Shown: in pieces, positions 35,364 through 44,268 of the stretch
Layout: every line of letters starts with the position of its first letter
How positions within the stretch are numbered: the stretch's first letter is position 1
Source: GWC2-56-14 sp043731355
GTDB taxonomy: Bacteria; Nitrospirota; UBA9217
Direction: 5' to 3'
NCBI GenBank assembly: GCA_043731355.1
Contig: JAYTJE010000079.1
Location: 1-64,000 of the forward strand
Length of the DNA stretch: 64,000 bases
Made by a program: the position numbers and the translations under genes
Notes under the pieces: model-generated
Told to the model about the DNA's origin: nothing
Seen by the model: the letters and a program-made list of their open reading frames with translations, nothing else
Databases searched by the model: none

Positions 35364-35978
35364 ATGAAAAGAATTGACTTTCGTGATCGGTCAGCCGGGT
35401 TCATGTTGGTTGTTCTGATAGGCGCAGCTTTCGCGGCCTGTCATGCGCCACTATCCGCCCGCTCCCCCGCTCTTTCCCCCGGTGACAGCCGGTCGAGGCC
35501 GGAGATACGTGCAGTAGAGCTTGAAAAGCGCATTCATTTCCTGATCAATGGAGAACGGAAAAAGCATGGCCTTTCTTCGCTTGCATGGAATGATACGCTC
35601 AGCAGTATTGCGCGTACACACAGCAGTGACATGGCCAAGCGTGCGTATTTCAGCCATGTTTCTCCTGACGGACATGATTTTTCATATCGGTACAAACAGG
35701 ATGGATATCAGTGTGAAGTTCGCGGCCCGGGGAATGTTTACTATACCGGCGGGGAAAATATCTTTCAAAATAATCTTTATAACCGGGTCATGATCAGCAA
35801 CGGCGTCAGGCAGTATGACTGGAACTCTGTCGACCGGATCGCCGAGTCGACCGTTGACGGATGGATGAAAAGCCCGGGTCACCGGAAAAATATCCTGATG
35901 CCCTACTGGGTCAGCGAAGGAATTGGTGTTTCGGTCTCACCTGATGATAAAGTGTATATCACGCAGAATTTCTGCTGA
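35364..35978 (+). CDS. CAP-domain (SCP/YkwD) secreted protein
   Basis: A 204-residue exported protein. A hydrophobic N-terminus ends at FAACHAP, possibly lipidated. The CAP domain (residues ~50-204) shows the hallmarks HSSDMAKRAYFSHVSPDG, GENIF and SPGHRKNIL, which line the cleft with conserved His and Glu residues. Bacterial CAP proteins of this type are linked to envelope or spore functions; the activity is not known. The ATG at 35364 is chosen; a weak GGTGG precedes it and the frame also allows GTG at 35355. Confidence 0.85.
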   Translation: MKRIDFRDRSAGFMLVVLIGAAFAACHAPLSARSPALSPGDSRSRPEIRAVELEKRIHFLINGERKKHGLSSLAWNDTLSSIARTHSSDMAKRAYFSHVSPDGHDFSYRYKQDGYQCEVRGPGNVYYTGGENIFQNNLYNRVMISNGVRQYDWNSVDRIAESTVDGWMKSPGHRKNILMPYWVSEGIGVSVSPDDKVYITQNFC

Positions 35979-36043
35979 TACCCATCAGCAATATTTCGTA
36001 AGAAACTTTTCTTCTGCATAGATACTTCTGTCCAAGAATGTAC

Positions 36044-36411
36044 TTATTCCGGAGATTTCGATTGATTACCTTCCTGGAGCACTTTGCTCATGACATCTTT
36101 TAGCAACCGTTGCAGCTCATTGAACGATATGTCTTCACGTTCCGTTTTCGGATAGAGCGTGAGCATATGCAGCGCTGCCGGTTTATTCTCGTCAAAGTAA
36201 AAGATCAGCCGAAACCCGCCGCTCTTGCCGCGCTGCTGATCAGAGCTTTTCATCCTGACCTTCCATAGCCTGCGCTCAAAGCCTGGGATAGCAAATGCCT
36301 GCACCAAGGGCGCGGCCAGAAACTCCTTGTAGAAACTCTGCAGATCATTTTCGATGTGGCGATATTTGCGGCTGAGACGCTTGACTTCGTCCTGGAATCA
36401 CGGACGCTCAA
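36044..36411 (-). pseudogene. RelE-family toxin, frameshifted at the N-terminus
   Basis: The chain from about 36398 downward reads FQDEVKRLSRKYRHIENDL and SGGFRLIFYFDE, typical of RelE/ParE-type addiction toxins. A TGA in front of FQDE removes the start, but in the next frame TTG-AGC-GTC-CGT-GA would give SVRD directly before it, as expected if one T had been lost. So the gene is probably broken by a single-base deletion near 36398, or it starts internally at the TTG at 36307. No antitoxin gene flanks it. Confidence 0.5.
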
Positions 36412-36423
36412 CAAGGGCGGGAA

Positions 36424-36855
36424 TCATTTAGCGGCGAACTCGATCTTTTCTACTTCTCCTGCAAGAAATGCCTCGTTTTTGAGCGCGAATGAAATGGAGT
36501 CGAGCTGCTCATCCAGCTCGTCTATGATCGTGTCGATTTTCCCCTTGAAAAGACTGACCGGACGGTAGCCCTTCATGGCGTAATAATACAGGGAAAAGAT
36601 GTCCCGCAGCATGGAGATGGACTTTCTGTCCTTCAGATACGGGAGCGCGGGCAGGATAACGCTCAGGTGCTTCTTGAATATGAACGGCACGAACTGAGCA
36701 AGGATCGCGTAGGCAACAAAAAAGAACGGGGCCGCAAGCAGCCAGGCGACACCCTTTCCAACGGTCTTCGCCGACTGGATCATGGCAAAGCTCATGTCCT
36801 GCTGTGCCAAGCCCATAAATTGATTGAATGTTGCATTTGCGTTCATCGTGGTCAT
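36424..36855 (-). CDS. Hypothetical membrane protein, 143 aa
   Basis: Unrecognised. It has one or two hydrophobic segments (VAWLLAAPFFFVAYAILAQFVPFIF, residues ~37-61), a basic loop with SVILPALPYLKDRKS and a helical acidic C-terminus (IDTIIDELDEQLDSI) that could form a coiled coil. It is expressed from its own promoter with a leaderless start (36862-36890), so the gene is real. It lies between a broken toxin and the Mrr-like nuclease, in the same direction as the restriction operon. Confidence 0.65.
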   Translation of the reverse strand: MTTMNANATFNQFMGLAQQDMSFAMIQSAKTVGKGVAWLLAAPFFFVAYAILAQFVPFIFKKHLSVILPALPYLKDRKSISMLRDIFSLYYYAMKGYRPVSLFKGKIDTIIDELDEQLDSISFALKNEAFLAGEVEKIEFAAK

Positions 36856-36861
36856 GTATTT

Positions 36862-36890
36862 ATCATAGTCAAACAGAGAGAAGATGTCAA
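36862..36890 (-). promoter_or_regulatory. Promoter of the 143-aa membrane protein, leaderless
   Basis: On the minus strand a perfect TTGACA (36885-36890) and TATGAT (36862-36867) are 17 nt apart, and the ATG lies seven bases after the -10 box. Confidence 0.7.
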
Positions 36891-36924
36891 GAAAATCAGT
36901 AGTAGTCTCGGAGGTACGCTCCAG

Positions 36925-37764
36925 TTATGCCTTATCAAAATACGCAACGATCGCTTTGCATTTGGGATAGGTTGAACAGCCCCAAAAAGGTTCATTCGTG
37001 TGCGCTCCCTTTTTTGCGACTCTCACAACCATAGGTGCCCCGCAGTCCGGGCACCTTTTACTTTTTTGATTGGAAGCGGGAGCGGCGCTTACTGCTGATC
37101 CGGCCATCTCAGAAGCAACCGGCACATCCACCGTTTTCAGATACTCCATCAACCTGCTGCCGTCAATCGCCTCAATCGCGTTTTCCTCGGCGAATTTTCT
37201 CGCATCAAGCGTAAACGTGCCCGTGGTAACGAAAAAGCTGGAATTGGTATTTGCCTGGGAAGAGATAGCGCCGTAAAAATCCCGCATCATCGAAAGCGTC
37301 ACCTGATTCTCTCGATATTTTTTGCACTGCACGTAAGACGCTTTTCCATTCTTCCTGACGATCAAATCTATCCCGCCATCTCTTAAGCCGCCTGTGACTT
37401 CGACGGAGTAACGCTGCTTTTCAAAAAACGTCCCGACAAAATGCTCGAACTCTTTCCAAGACATTTGCTTTAATGACATCAGAGTTTTCTTGGATTCAAA
37501 GAATTCAAGCCGCTGTTTTTTACCGACCTTATTCTTGACGTAACCGATGGCGGAGAAAACGGCTGCAAATGCCGAAAGGCCGTAACAGAAATATGCGAAC
37601 ATCTTATTGAACCCACTGAACACGGCACCAGCCGGACCGCCTGGGCCATGAGAGAAGGTGAGATAAAACCCGGCACAAAGGAAAATGACGCTCGCAACAA
37701 CACCGAGTACGGGATGTTTGAGACTGTTCTCTGCGATATCTTCTAACATGGTTTTCTTTGGCAT
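36925..37764 (-). CDS. Membrane-tethered Mrr-like nuclease with zinc ribbon
   Basis: A 279-residue protein: two membrane helices (~18-75), a charged linker, an Mrr-type PD-(D/E)XK nuclease domain (~95-205) and a C-terminal topoisomerase-type zinc ribbon. The nuclease site is visible: WKEFEHFVGTFF, then DGGIDLIV and VQCKKYR (D...QxK). The ribbon reads CPDCGAPMVVRVA and CSTYPKCKA. Mrr-type enzymes cut modified or foreign DNA; membrane tethering with a zinc ribbon is also known in short restriction-type proteins. It is the last gene of the operon with the 818-residue protein and the restriction-modification gene. A GAAGG lies before the ATG. Confidence 0.85.
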   Translation of the reverse strand: MPKKTMLEDIAENSLKHPVLGVVASVIFLCAGFYLTFSHGPGGPAGAVFSGFNKMFAYFCYGLSAFAAVFSAIGYVKNKVGKKQRLEFFESKKTLMSLKQMSWKEFEHFVGTFFEKQRYSVEVTGGLRDGGIDLIVRKNGKASYVQCKKYRENQVTLSMMRDFYGAISSQANTNSSFFVTTGTFTLDARKFAEENAIEAIDGSRLMEYLKTVDVPVASEMAGSAVSAAPASNQKSKRCPDCGAPMVVRVAKKGAHTNEPFWGCSTYPKCKAIVAYFDKA

Positions 37765-37785
37765 TTCAATCTTCCCTTCTGCAGA

Positions 37786-40242
37786 TTAGCGACCACAACA
37801 GCGTTTATATTTACGACTGCTACCACATGGGCATGTCTCGTTTCTACCGACTTCCTTTTGCGAAGTCTCCTTTAAATGGGTTGTGATGAAATGCTTTCTC
37901 TGTCTTTCCGATTCTTTTTCAATTTCCATTCTATGCGCTTCAGGCACATCGTTTAAGGTCAAATATTCGTGATCAACATCAAAGAGGCTGTGGTTCTCAT
38001 CGAAGTACAGATTTAACAGCATTCGCTCGTTATCTCTTGATCTCAACAGAGTAGCCAACACATAATCACGTTTCCAAGCTTCATCGTGCGAAGCAATCCC
38101 ACGTTGCTCACAATAAATGCTTATCGGCAGGCTACCAAACAAGCTAAACGGAATGATGTGACCTTTCTTTTCCTGCCTTGACAGAACGTCCTTAATGGAG
38201 GCATCGAATTTATTTCGCATGTCGCCAGCCATATCGAGTAAATCACGGGCTATTTTGCAGCGTCCAGGCTTCCCCTTCGCTCCTAATATTTTGATGATCT
38301 CGGACAACTTTGAAGGCAGCGTTTGAGCCGGTTTTTTCGCCTTACCGTCAGCTAGCATTTTGTCATGATAATATTGATCCAAGTCATCACGATAGCCAAC
38401 CCAGCGAGGCGCTTCAGACTCATAATAGTCCTCAGCGTAACTGACGTATCTATTATGCTTCAGGTATAAACATAAGTGATCTAATTCGTCAGTCGCTTTT
38501 AAAGCGGGCGATTGAAATGCTCGTTGTCGTTCTTCCAGAAAATGAGTAAAAGCTAAAGGCGAATCAAAGATATCTGCGTAAACTCGCAAATCATCCAGTG
38601 ATACAGGCCAAATTGGAAATCCATATAAATCTGTTCCGATTGGCCGCAGGCTTTCTGCTTGAGCCGCGAGTGTTGTAAACTGATCAAGCGTAACACAGCA
38701 TGCTGTTATATGACGAAACTGTGATTGCCTCAGCTTCGCTATTGGTGTGTGATCCTCATCGTAAACGACAACCTCGTCCTTACTTTTCAAGTATTCTGTG
38801 AAACGCTTTGCCTGAGTCGCAGGTTTCAATACCAAGTCTTTAATTGAAGACATATAAGCAGGAAAATCGGTTGCTGGCGGCGAATGTGTAAAAGCGCCGG
38901 CCTTGATTTCGACAATCAGCAAGTGATCATCGAATATAATTAATCCGTCGGTCTCACACCAGTTCATCTCACCGTTTTTGCCAGTGGCCCACTGATGATA
39001 GACAGAACGATAAGTTGTGGCGTTCGGCAGCAGTTTTGTAAGAAGTTTAAGAGGTAATTCCTCAGATATTTGTTTCTGTCGAATATTCCATTTCTCTTTA
39101 TACTCAGGCTGTAATCGGATAATTGCGCGTTGCAGAACACGATATATATTATCCATCAAATTCAACAGATCAAAACAGTAGTATCGCCCATTAATACGTA
39201 GAAACGGACGTACTTGAACGGGCAGAAGCCGAAGCGGCCAACCTGCATATTCACCGGGGCCAAAGAATTTATCATCCTGCCCTGGTGCCCAGGATAGCTC
39301 ATTAAGCAGACTGTCAGGAAAGCCGGTTATTTTTTGCACATCATGAAGATCAAATTCGCGCAAACGACCCATAATGGAATCTAGCCACTCTTGCCAATTA
39401 TTCTCCCTAACCACCTCACTCATCAGCTCAGGCAAACTCTTTTCCGGATCAGCACCACTATGCAGCTTCTCACGAACTGCATTTGTCGATACCTCTTGGA
39501 ATTGATGAAACTCTTCAGTAACCTTCGGAAGCCCCTCCGAAAGGGTTTTCTGGATCAGCTCCATCCCCATGATAAACTCATCGCTTGTAATGCCGAACAG
39601 ATCCTTAAGAACGTCACTGTGCACTGTAAGCAGATCACGCAAATGCGGAATGTGATAGTACGTATATCTATCGCCGCGTACATTCGCCCACAACACTTGA
39701 GCTTTCACGTAATAGGAATCATACTCAGCATCATATTCTTTTTGCGTCGTCCTCAAATGAGCCGTATGGTAAATATGAAAAGTCAGTTGCTCTGAGTATA
39801 ACTTTTTGATCTCCATGAACAGTTCATCCCATGTCTTCTGATCGAAGTCTCCTTTCCGTGATGCATCAGGCGGCGTTGACACAACTACACTTTGAATATA
39901 ATCGATCATTCTCATCGCCATTGAGGTGTCCTGATCAGCTTTGAATGTTGACTTGTTTTCACGAAAAGACTGGAAGAGATTGAAGAAGCCGCACTGAAGA
40001 AGTCGGAGGGGATCAAAAGTCTTAACTAATTCGCGTATCCTGCTTATGCGATTGTCAAAATCAGCGCAGACCTCAGGAAACCGTTGTGCAGCACGTTCTA
40101 TGAACTTCTTGTGCTCTTCGTCTGTTGCAAAATTCTTCATCACAGCAAACTTGCCAAATCGCGCTATGCCTATCGGGCCAAAACGGTAAACTTCGTCCGG
40201 CTTCGTATGTTTCTTCGCCTTTTTGTTCTTCTTCTTTGCCAT
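37786..40242 (-). CDS. PD-(D/E)XK nuclease-like protein with SEC-C tail, 818 aa
   Basis: I do not recognise a named family. The chain starts with a very basic tail (MAKKKNKKAKKHTK), is helical for about 400 residues, and at ~430-450 has ETDGLIIFDDHLLIVEIKAGAF, a clear PD-(D/E)XK nuclease core (D...EIK). The C-terminus has a SEC-C zinc motif, CPCGSSRKYKRCC, usually a nucleic-acid or protein-binding end. No signal or membrane segment. It starts six bases after the restriction-modification gene, hence co-transcribed. Its base composition looks lower in GC than the neighbouring core genes, which suggests recent transfer. A defence role is inferred from position and nuclease core. Confidence 0.75.
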   Translation of the reverse strand: MAKKKNKKAKKHTKPDEVYRFGPIGIARFGKFAVMKNFATDEEHKKFIERAAQRFPEVCADFDNRISRIRELVKTFDPLRLLQCGFFNLFQSFRENKSTFKADQDTSMAMRMIDYIQSVVVSTPPDASRKGDFDQKTWDELFMEIKKLYSEQLTFHIYHTAHLRTTQKEYDAEYDSYYVKAQVLWANVRGDRYTYYHIPHLRDLLTVHSDVLKDLFGITSDEFIMGMELIQKTLSEGLPKVTEEFHQFQEVSTNAVREKLHSGADPEKSLPELMSEVVRENNWQEWLDSIMGRLREFDLHDVQKITGFPDSLLNELSWAPGQDDKFFGPGEYAGWPLRLLPVQVRPFLRINGRYYCFDLLNLMDNIYRVLQRAIIRLQPEYKEKWNIRQKQISEELPLKLLTKLLPNATTYRSVYHQWATGKNGEMNWCETDGLIIFDDHLLIVEIKAGAFTHSPPATDFPAYMSSIKDLVLKPATQAKRFTEYLKSKDEVVVYDEDHTPIAKLRQSQFRHITACCVTLDQFTTLAAQAESLRPIGTDLYGFPIWPVSLDDLRVYADIFDSPLAFTHFLEERQRAFQSPALKATDELDHLCLYLKHNRYVSYAEDYYESEAPRWVGYRDDLDQYYHDKMLADGKAKKPAQTLPSKLSEIIKILGAKGKPGRCKIARDLLDMAGDMRNKFDASIKDVLSRQEKKGHIIPFSLFGSLPISIYCEQRGIASHDEAWKRDYVLATLLRSRDNERMLLNLYFDENHSLFDVDHEYLTLNDVPEAHRMEIEKESERQRKHFITTHLKETSQKEVGRNETCPCGSSRKYKRCCGR

Positions 40243-40248
40243 GGCCGG

Positions 40249-43200
40249 TCATGTGCTCTTTATTATCTTCTGCTCCTGATCAGTCACGCCATACAACTCA
40301 TACACCAATTGGTCAATCTGCACATCGACGGCATCGATCTGACGCAGAATAGCGGTTTTTTCGTGATCGGTCTTGGTGGCAGGTAGTTGCTTGTTGAGCG
40401 AAAGCATTTGGTCAACGAGGGAAACGATTTTGTCATGACGGATTTTATCGTGAGCCTCGTTGAAGTTTATCGGACGAAACGGCAACCGCTCTATTGCCTG
40501 TTTGTTCACCGCAAAATAGCCGCCACGAAAAGCATTGGTCATTTGACGGATAAAGTTATCCAACAACTTTGAATTCAGCAAGCCGAGAATATACTTTAGG
40601 TCGTGATCTTCTGCATTCTCGAAGCGAAGACCATAGCCACCTGTCGTTATATTCACAAAAAATAGATCATTATCCTCATCAAGATCGGCCCGAAGACGTG
40701 TAGTCATGTAAGGTAAAAGTAATTTTCTGCCAATAAACGTCGCTATGTTTTGACCGCGAGCATAAGCATACCAATCCGGCCGAGAACTCCAAGTGCCGCG
40801 ATCACGATCACCGAGAACCTGCTTTATTGATTTGAAATATGCCCATGTGAGAGGATAATCATTCTGTAGTACGTCGGAAGCGATAAGCTTGGCTTGGCCG
40901 TTTGAATCAACAGAGTAAGGATAAATAATATACAGCTGTGCTGATCTATCTGTGACATAACGCTTAACATGCTCACCCTTGACAACCGGTCGCAATATTG
41001 CCTGCTCAATTTCTATTGTCTCATTAAGGCCATTTGTTACTTTGCAAATATTGCCCTTCTTTGACTGACGCGTCACCATGTATAATTTATCAGCGCTCGT
41101 TTTTAGGCCCTGAAAACAGTGTGGCCCAATACTATTCAGTAACGGTAATTCGGACTGCAATCTTGTAAGTAGATTGCCGCCTGCTCCCACAGCAATTGTC
41201 CAGCGTTGCCCACCGTGAGCAAGCTCAATTGGATCAAAATCGAAACTACCGTCATCCAGCATCTGCGATAGCCCTCTGGTTCCTTCGCTTTTGTATATCG
41301 CCCCTAAGTGAGCATAGCGGCAAATCGGGCTATCCTTGCGCTTCTGCAGCAAGAGTAAATTGGTATAAGTACCTGCCCCCTTAAATATTTGAGCATCTTC
41401 AAAATCTACGATATGATCAATGAGATTATTATCTGTAAGCAAGCCGCGCAGACCTTCTCCATAATCTGTCGTAAAGAACTTATTGGGAAGAATATATCCG
41501 AGCCTTCCCTTATCTTTTAAAAGAGAAACTCCTCTTTCAACAAACAAAACATAAATATCATACGTAGCAGTCGCGGTACGATAGTCTTGCGAATAATATT
41601 TTCGCATTTCTTCGCCTAATGATTGACTGCGGATATACGGCGGATTCCCTATCACTGCATCGAATCCGCCAGCCTTCGTGATCTCGGAAAACTCTTTATC
41701 CCAATCAAAGACATTGACTCGATAACGTTCTTCATCATCCAGCATGGTCTGCTGCCGGTAAAAGTCAGGACCAACGAGCGAATTGCCGCACTTGATGTTA
41801 TCGCCAAGGTCGGGCAGCGCCCGTTCGTGGAACATGCGGAGCTGATTCGCAAGGGTCTGGTTGCTCTCGCCTTCGAGCACCTTCAGGAGCAACGACAGCT
41901 TTGTCACTTCCACAGCCTGGGAGTCGATGTCAACGCCGTAGATGTTATTCAGGAGGATACGTTTTTTCTCGGCTGTCGTTAGATGCCAATTCGGAGTATT
42001 AGGATCAGGCGACGGGCCTTGATAAATTGAGGGCTGTTTGACCTTGGCCCACTTTTCAGGTTCGTTTTCGATATACCATTTTAAATGCCAGTCGAGAAGA
42101 TATTGATAGGCGCCGAGAAGGAATGAGCCGGACCCGCAGGCAGGATCGAGGATGCGGAGTTTTGACGCTTCTTTTGGTGTAATGCTGTTTCCCCCTTTGA
42201 CAAAGGGGGATTGAGGGGGATTTACATCTGAGGCTTTAAATCCCCCCTTGCCCCCCTTTTCTAAAGGGGGGTTGAGTAAATTCCCCACGGTATTCTTGAC
42301 GATGTAATCAACAATGTACTTCGGCGTGTAATAGACGCCGCCTGCTTTTCTGACCTCGGGCTTCTCCTCCACCTTCGCCTGATGTCCTGCCGTGAGGCGA
42401 ATGACCTTACCGAGGAACTGCTCATACACCTGGCCGAGAATATCAGCAGAGAGGACGGAGAATTCATACGGACTTTCGGGATAGTAGAGCCGATTGATGA
42501 TGTCTTTAAGCGGCTTATCGTCAATGGAGATGTTCGGGGTAAGCTTATCCGGCTCCTCGTGACGTTCCTTTTCCCGCTGGAAATGGAACAGACCGGAGTT
42601 GTACCGGTCGTCAGCCTGGCTGAAGAGCTGCACAAGCCTTTTATATACGTTCGTGCCATTCAACTGCATCTGGAGCCTGCCGTATTCCTCAATACCCCGG
42701 TCTTCACAGATTCTCAGGAATACGATGCGGTCAATAGTGCGCTGCACCGCGAAATTCAGCTCGCGTGGGGATAGGCCCGTGTTTCGGATCGCGATGTTCC
42801 GCGCAAGGAGGTCGCGCCAGCCTTCGATCTCAGTCAAAAAAGCGTCGTCAACCGTTGCCGTTCCCTTCTTGAGCTTCGAAGACTCGGCATACCTATCAAA
42901 GGAGCCCTTTTGTACGGACGTTGGTGAAAATATGGAAACGAGTTCGTCCCATTTAGCAGGATAATCTTTATACGTGAAGTAGAGTATGCGACCGGTGGAG
43001 GCCTTGTCGGTCTGGACGGGTTTTATGCGGCAATCGTAGACAGCGAATTCTTCAAAGTCGGTGAGGATGCTGAGCGGCAGTTTTGCGGACCAGGCATAGC
43101 GCCTGAGTTGAAAGGCTGGACTGACATCGTCCTTGAGATTGACTGAGGGCTTTTTCGCTTCAACAAAGAACTTCTTTACGCCGCCGATGCGAAAGCAGTA

Positions 43201-43428
43201 ATCCGGGGCCTTGGTTGCGCCTCCGATCTTGATCGCGTCTTCGTGGATCACATCCCGGTATGCTTCGGCATAGCCCGCTTTGTTGGCCATGTCCCAACCA
43301 AGAGCGCCAAGAAACGGGTTGAGAAAATCTTGGCGAAGCTGCGCTTCGTTGTACTGACCGCCCTTGTAATTATCAAGGTTCCGGTCAAAGCGTTCGATCA
43401 GCTCGGCGATTTCATTCGGCAGCCCCAT
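40249..43428 (-). CDS. One-chain restriction-modification enzyme, type IIG-like
   Basis: A 1059-residue protein that combines cleavage and methylation. The N-terminal nuclease domain shows PDYCFRIGG and FVEAKKP (D...ExK). The middle has the N6-adenine methyltransferase core: YYTPKYIVDYIV, SAM site DPACGSGSFLLGA and catalytic NPPY. The C-terminal third is a target-recognition domain ending in a helical region. Just before the SAM site lies an in-frame insertion of about 30 residues with NPPLEKGG and NPPQSPFVKGG, encoded by a palindromic repeat. The ATG at 43428 has a GGAG; GTG at 43434 is an alternative. The end is AT-richer than the start, suggesting a mosaic. Confidence 0.9.
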   Translation of the reverse strand: MGLPNEIAELIERFDRNLDNYKGGQYNEAQLRQDFLNPFLGALGWDMANKAGYAEAYRDVIHEDAIKIGGATKAPDYCFRIGGVKKFFVEAKKPSVNLKDDVSPAFQLRRYAWSAKLPLSILTDFEEFAVYDCRIKPVQTDKASTGRILYFTYKDYPAKWDELVSIFSPTSVQKGSFDRYAESSKLKKGTATVDDAFLTEIEGWRDLLARNIAIRNTGLSPRELNFAVQRTIDRIVFLRICEDRGIEEYGRLQMQLNGTNVYKRLVQLFSQADDRYNSGLFHFQREKERHEEPDKLTPNISIDDKPLKDIINRLYYPESPYEFSVLSADILGQVYEQFLGKVIRLTAGHQAKVEEKPEVRKAGGVYYTPKYIVDYIVKNTVGNLLNPPLEKGGKGGFKASDVNPPQSPFVKGGNSITPKEASKLRILDPACGSGSFLLGAYQYLLDWHLKWYIENEPEKWAKVKQPSIYQGPSPDPNTPNWHLTTAEKKRILLNNIYGVDIDSQAVEVTKLSLLLKVLEGESNQTLANQLRMFHERALPDLGDNIKCGNSLVGPDFYRQQTMLDDEERYRVNVFDWDKEFSEITKAGGFDAVIGNPPYIRSQSLGEEMRKYYSQDYRTATATYDIYVLFVERGVSLLKDKGRLGYILPNKFFTTDYGEGLRGLLTDNNLIDHIVDFEDAQIFKGAGTYTNLLLLQKRKDSPICRYAHLGAIYKSEGTRGLSQMLDDGSFDFDPIELAHGGQRWTIAVGAGGNLLTRLQSELPLLNSIGPHCFQGLKTSADKLYMVTRQSKKGNICKVTNGLNETIEIEQAILRPVVKGEHVKRYVTDRSAQLYIIYPYSVDSNGQAKLIASDVLQNDYPLTWAYFKSIKQVLGDRDRGTWSSRPDWYAYARGQNIATFIGRKLLLPYMTTRLRADLDEDNDLFFVNITTGGYGLRFENAEDHDLKYILGLLNSKLLDNFIRQMTNAFRGGYFAVNKQAIERLPFRPINFNEAHDKIRHDKIVSLVDQMLSLNKQLPATKTDHEKTAILRQIDAVDVQIDQLVYELYGVTDQEQKIIKST
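42189..42285. repeat. Palindromic repeat inserted in frame in the RM gene
   Basis: Two C-rich/G-rich palindromic units face each other: ccccctttgacaaaggggg at 42191-42209 and ccccccttttctaaaggggg at 42251-42270, with G-rich and C-rich tails (42214-42220 and 42241-42247) that can pair with each other. Translated on the minus strand it gives NPPLEKGGKGGF and NPPQSPFVKGG, a signature shared by intragenic palindromic repeats found in other genomes. It has no stop in the coding frame. Confidence 0.8.
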
Positions 43429-43578
43429 CAGCACTCCACAGTCCTTGGACAGTATTTTTTATTCTCGAAAACACTACTACAAGTGGCTGGAATTGTCCAG
43501 AAAAGAGATGGGTGCTGCCTTGCGGCAGCTCAGAACGACATGTTACCTGGATAAGCCTATGCTCGACTAAAGGGGCAC

Positions 43579-43962
43579 CTACCCCTTGCAGGCAATAAAA
43601 TCTATCTCAATGGCGACATCCCTGGGAAGGCGCGAAACTTCGACCGTGGCGCGCGCCGGAGGATCGACCGGAAAATAACTTCCATACACCTCGTTCACCG
43701 CGGCAAAATCAGACATGTTCTTCAGGTATATCGTCGCCTTCACCATGTCGGACATGGCGCAGCCTGCCGCGGTAATGATGCCCTTGGCGTTCTCCATGAC
43801 CAGTTTTGTCTGGGTTTTTATGTCTCCCTGGGCCACCATGCCTGTCTTCGCATCGATCGGTATCTGGCCCGACACAAAGACCATGCCGCCGGCCTTCACT
43901 GCCTGTGAATAAGAACCGATCGCCTTGGGAGCGCCACCTGTTATAATGATTTCTCGTGCCAA
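43579..43962 (-). CDS. ridA: RidA family imine deaminase
   Basis: A 127-residue cytoplasmic enzyme that hydrolyses reactive enamine/imine by-products of amino acid metabolism to 2-keto acids and ammonia. The family pattern is visible: APKAIGSYSQAVKAGG at the start, FVSGQIPIDAKTG in the core, the catalytic Arg in PARATVEVSRLPRD and a C-terminal VEIDFIA. The start is TTG at 43962 with GGAGG five bases upstream, giving MAREIIITGGAPKAIG; the ATG at 43974 would overlap that ribosome site. Confidence 0.93.
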   Translation of the reverse strand: MAREIIITGGAPKAIGSYSQAVKAGGMVFVSGQIPIDAKTGMVAQGDIKTQTKLVMENAKGIITAAGCAMSDMVKATIYLKNMSDFAAVNEVYGSYFPVDPPARATVEVSRLPRDVAIEIDFIACKG

Positions 43963-44056
43963 ATTAGCCTCCATCAATTGTTTAACATATATCTATAAAT
44001 CATTGATAAATGACGATTATTATAATATTAAGTAAACTATTACCATAAAAAGCATC

Positions 44057-44196
44057 TGACACGGAAGGGTCGGATTAACGTCTGATAAAAGCGGATAAAT
44101 TCCAAAGCAAGACATTCACCTTTTGGGTGGATATTTGGTAAAAGAAATTTCCGCCGTTATCCGTGACTTATCCGATTTTATCCGTGTCCAAATGCC
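44057..44196. repeat. Imperfect inverted repeat with 9-nt period
   Basis: Left arm 44057-44100 (cggattaac, then cggataaa) and right arm 44153-44196 (gttatccgt, gacttatccg, attttatccg) pair imperfectly and iterate tccg-tta every 8 to 9 nt. It fills the 300-nt gap between ridA and the (p)ppGpp synthetase gene, in which I see no gene. The same architecture occurs at 58626-58720. Confidence 0.6.
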
Positions 44197-44268
44197 TTTT
44201 TCAGGACTATGGGTCATGATTCAGAAAGTTCTGCCCCACTTAAGCATTGCCCTCTGCGAGGTCTGGTC

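Noticed and set aside
42189..42285. Insertion sequence disrupting the RM gene
   Set aside because: The frame stays open and there is no transposase; it is a short coding repeat.
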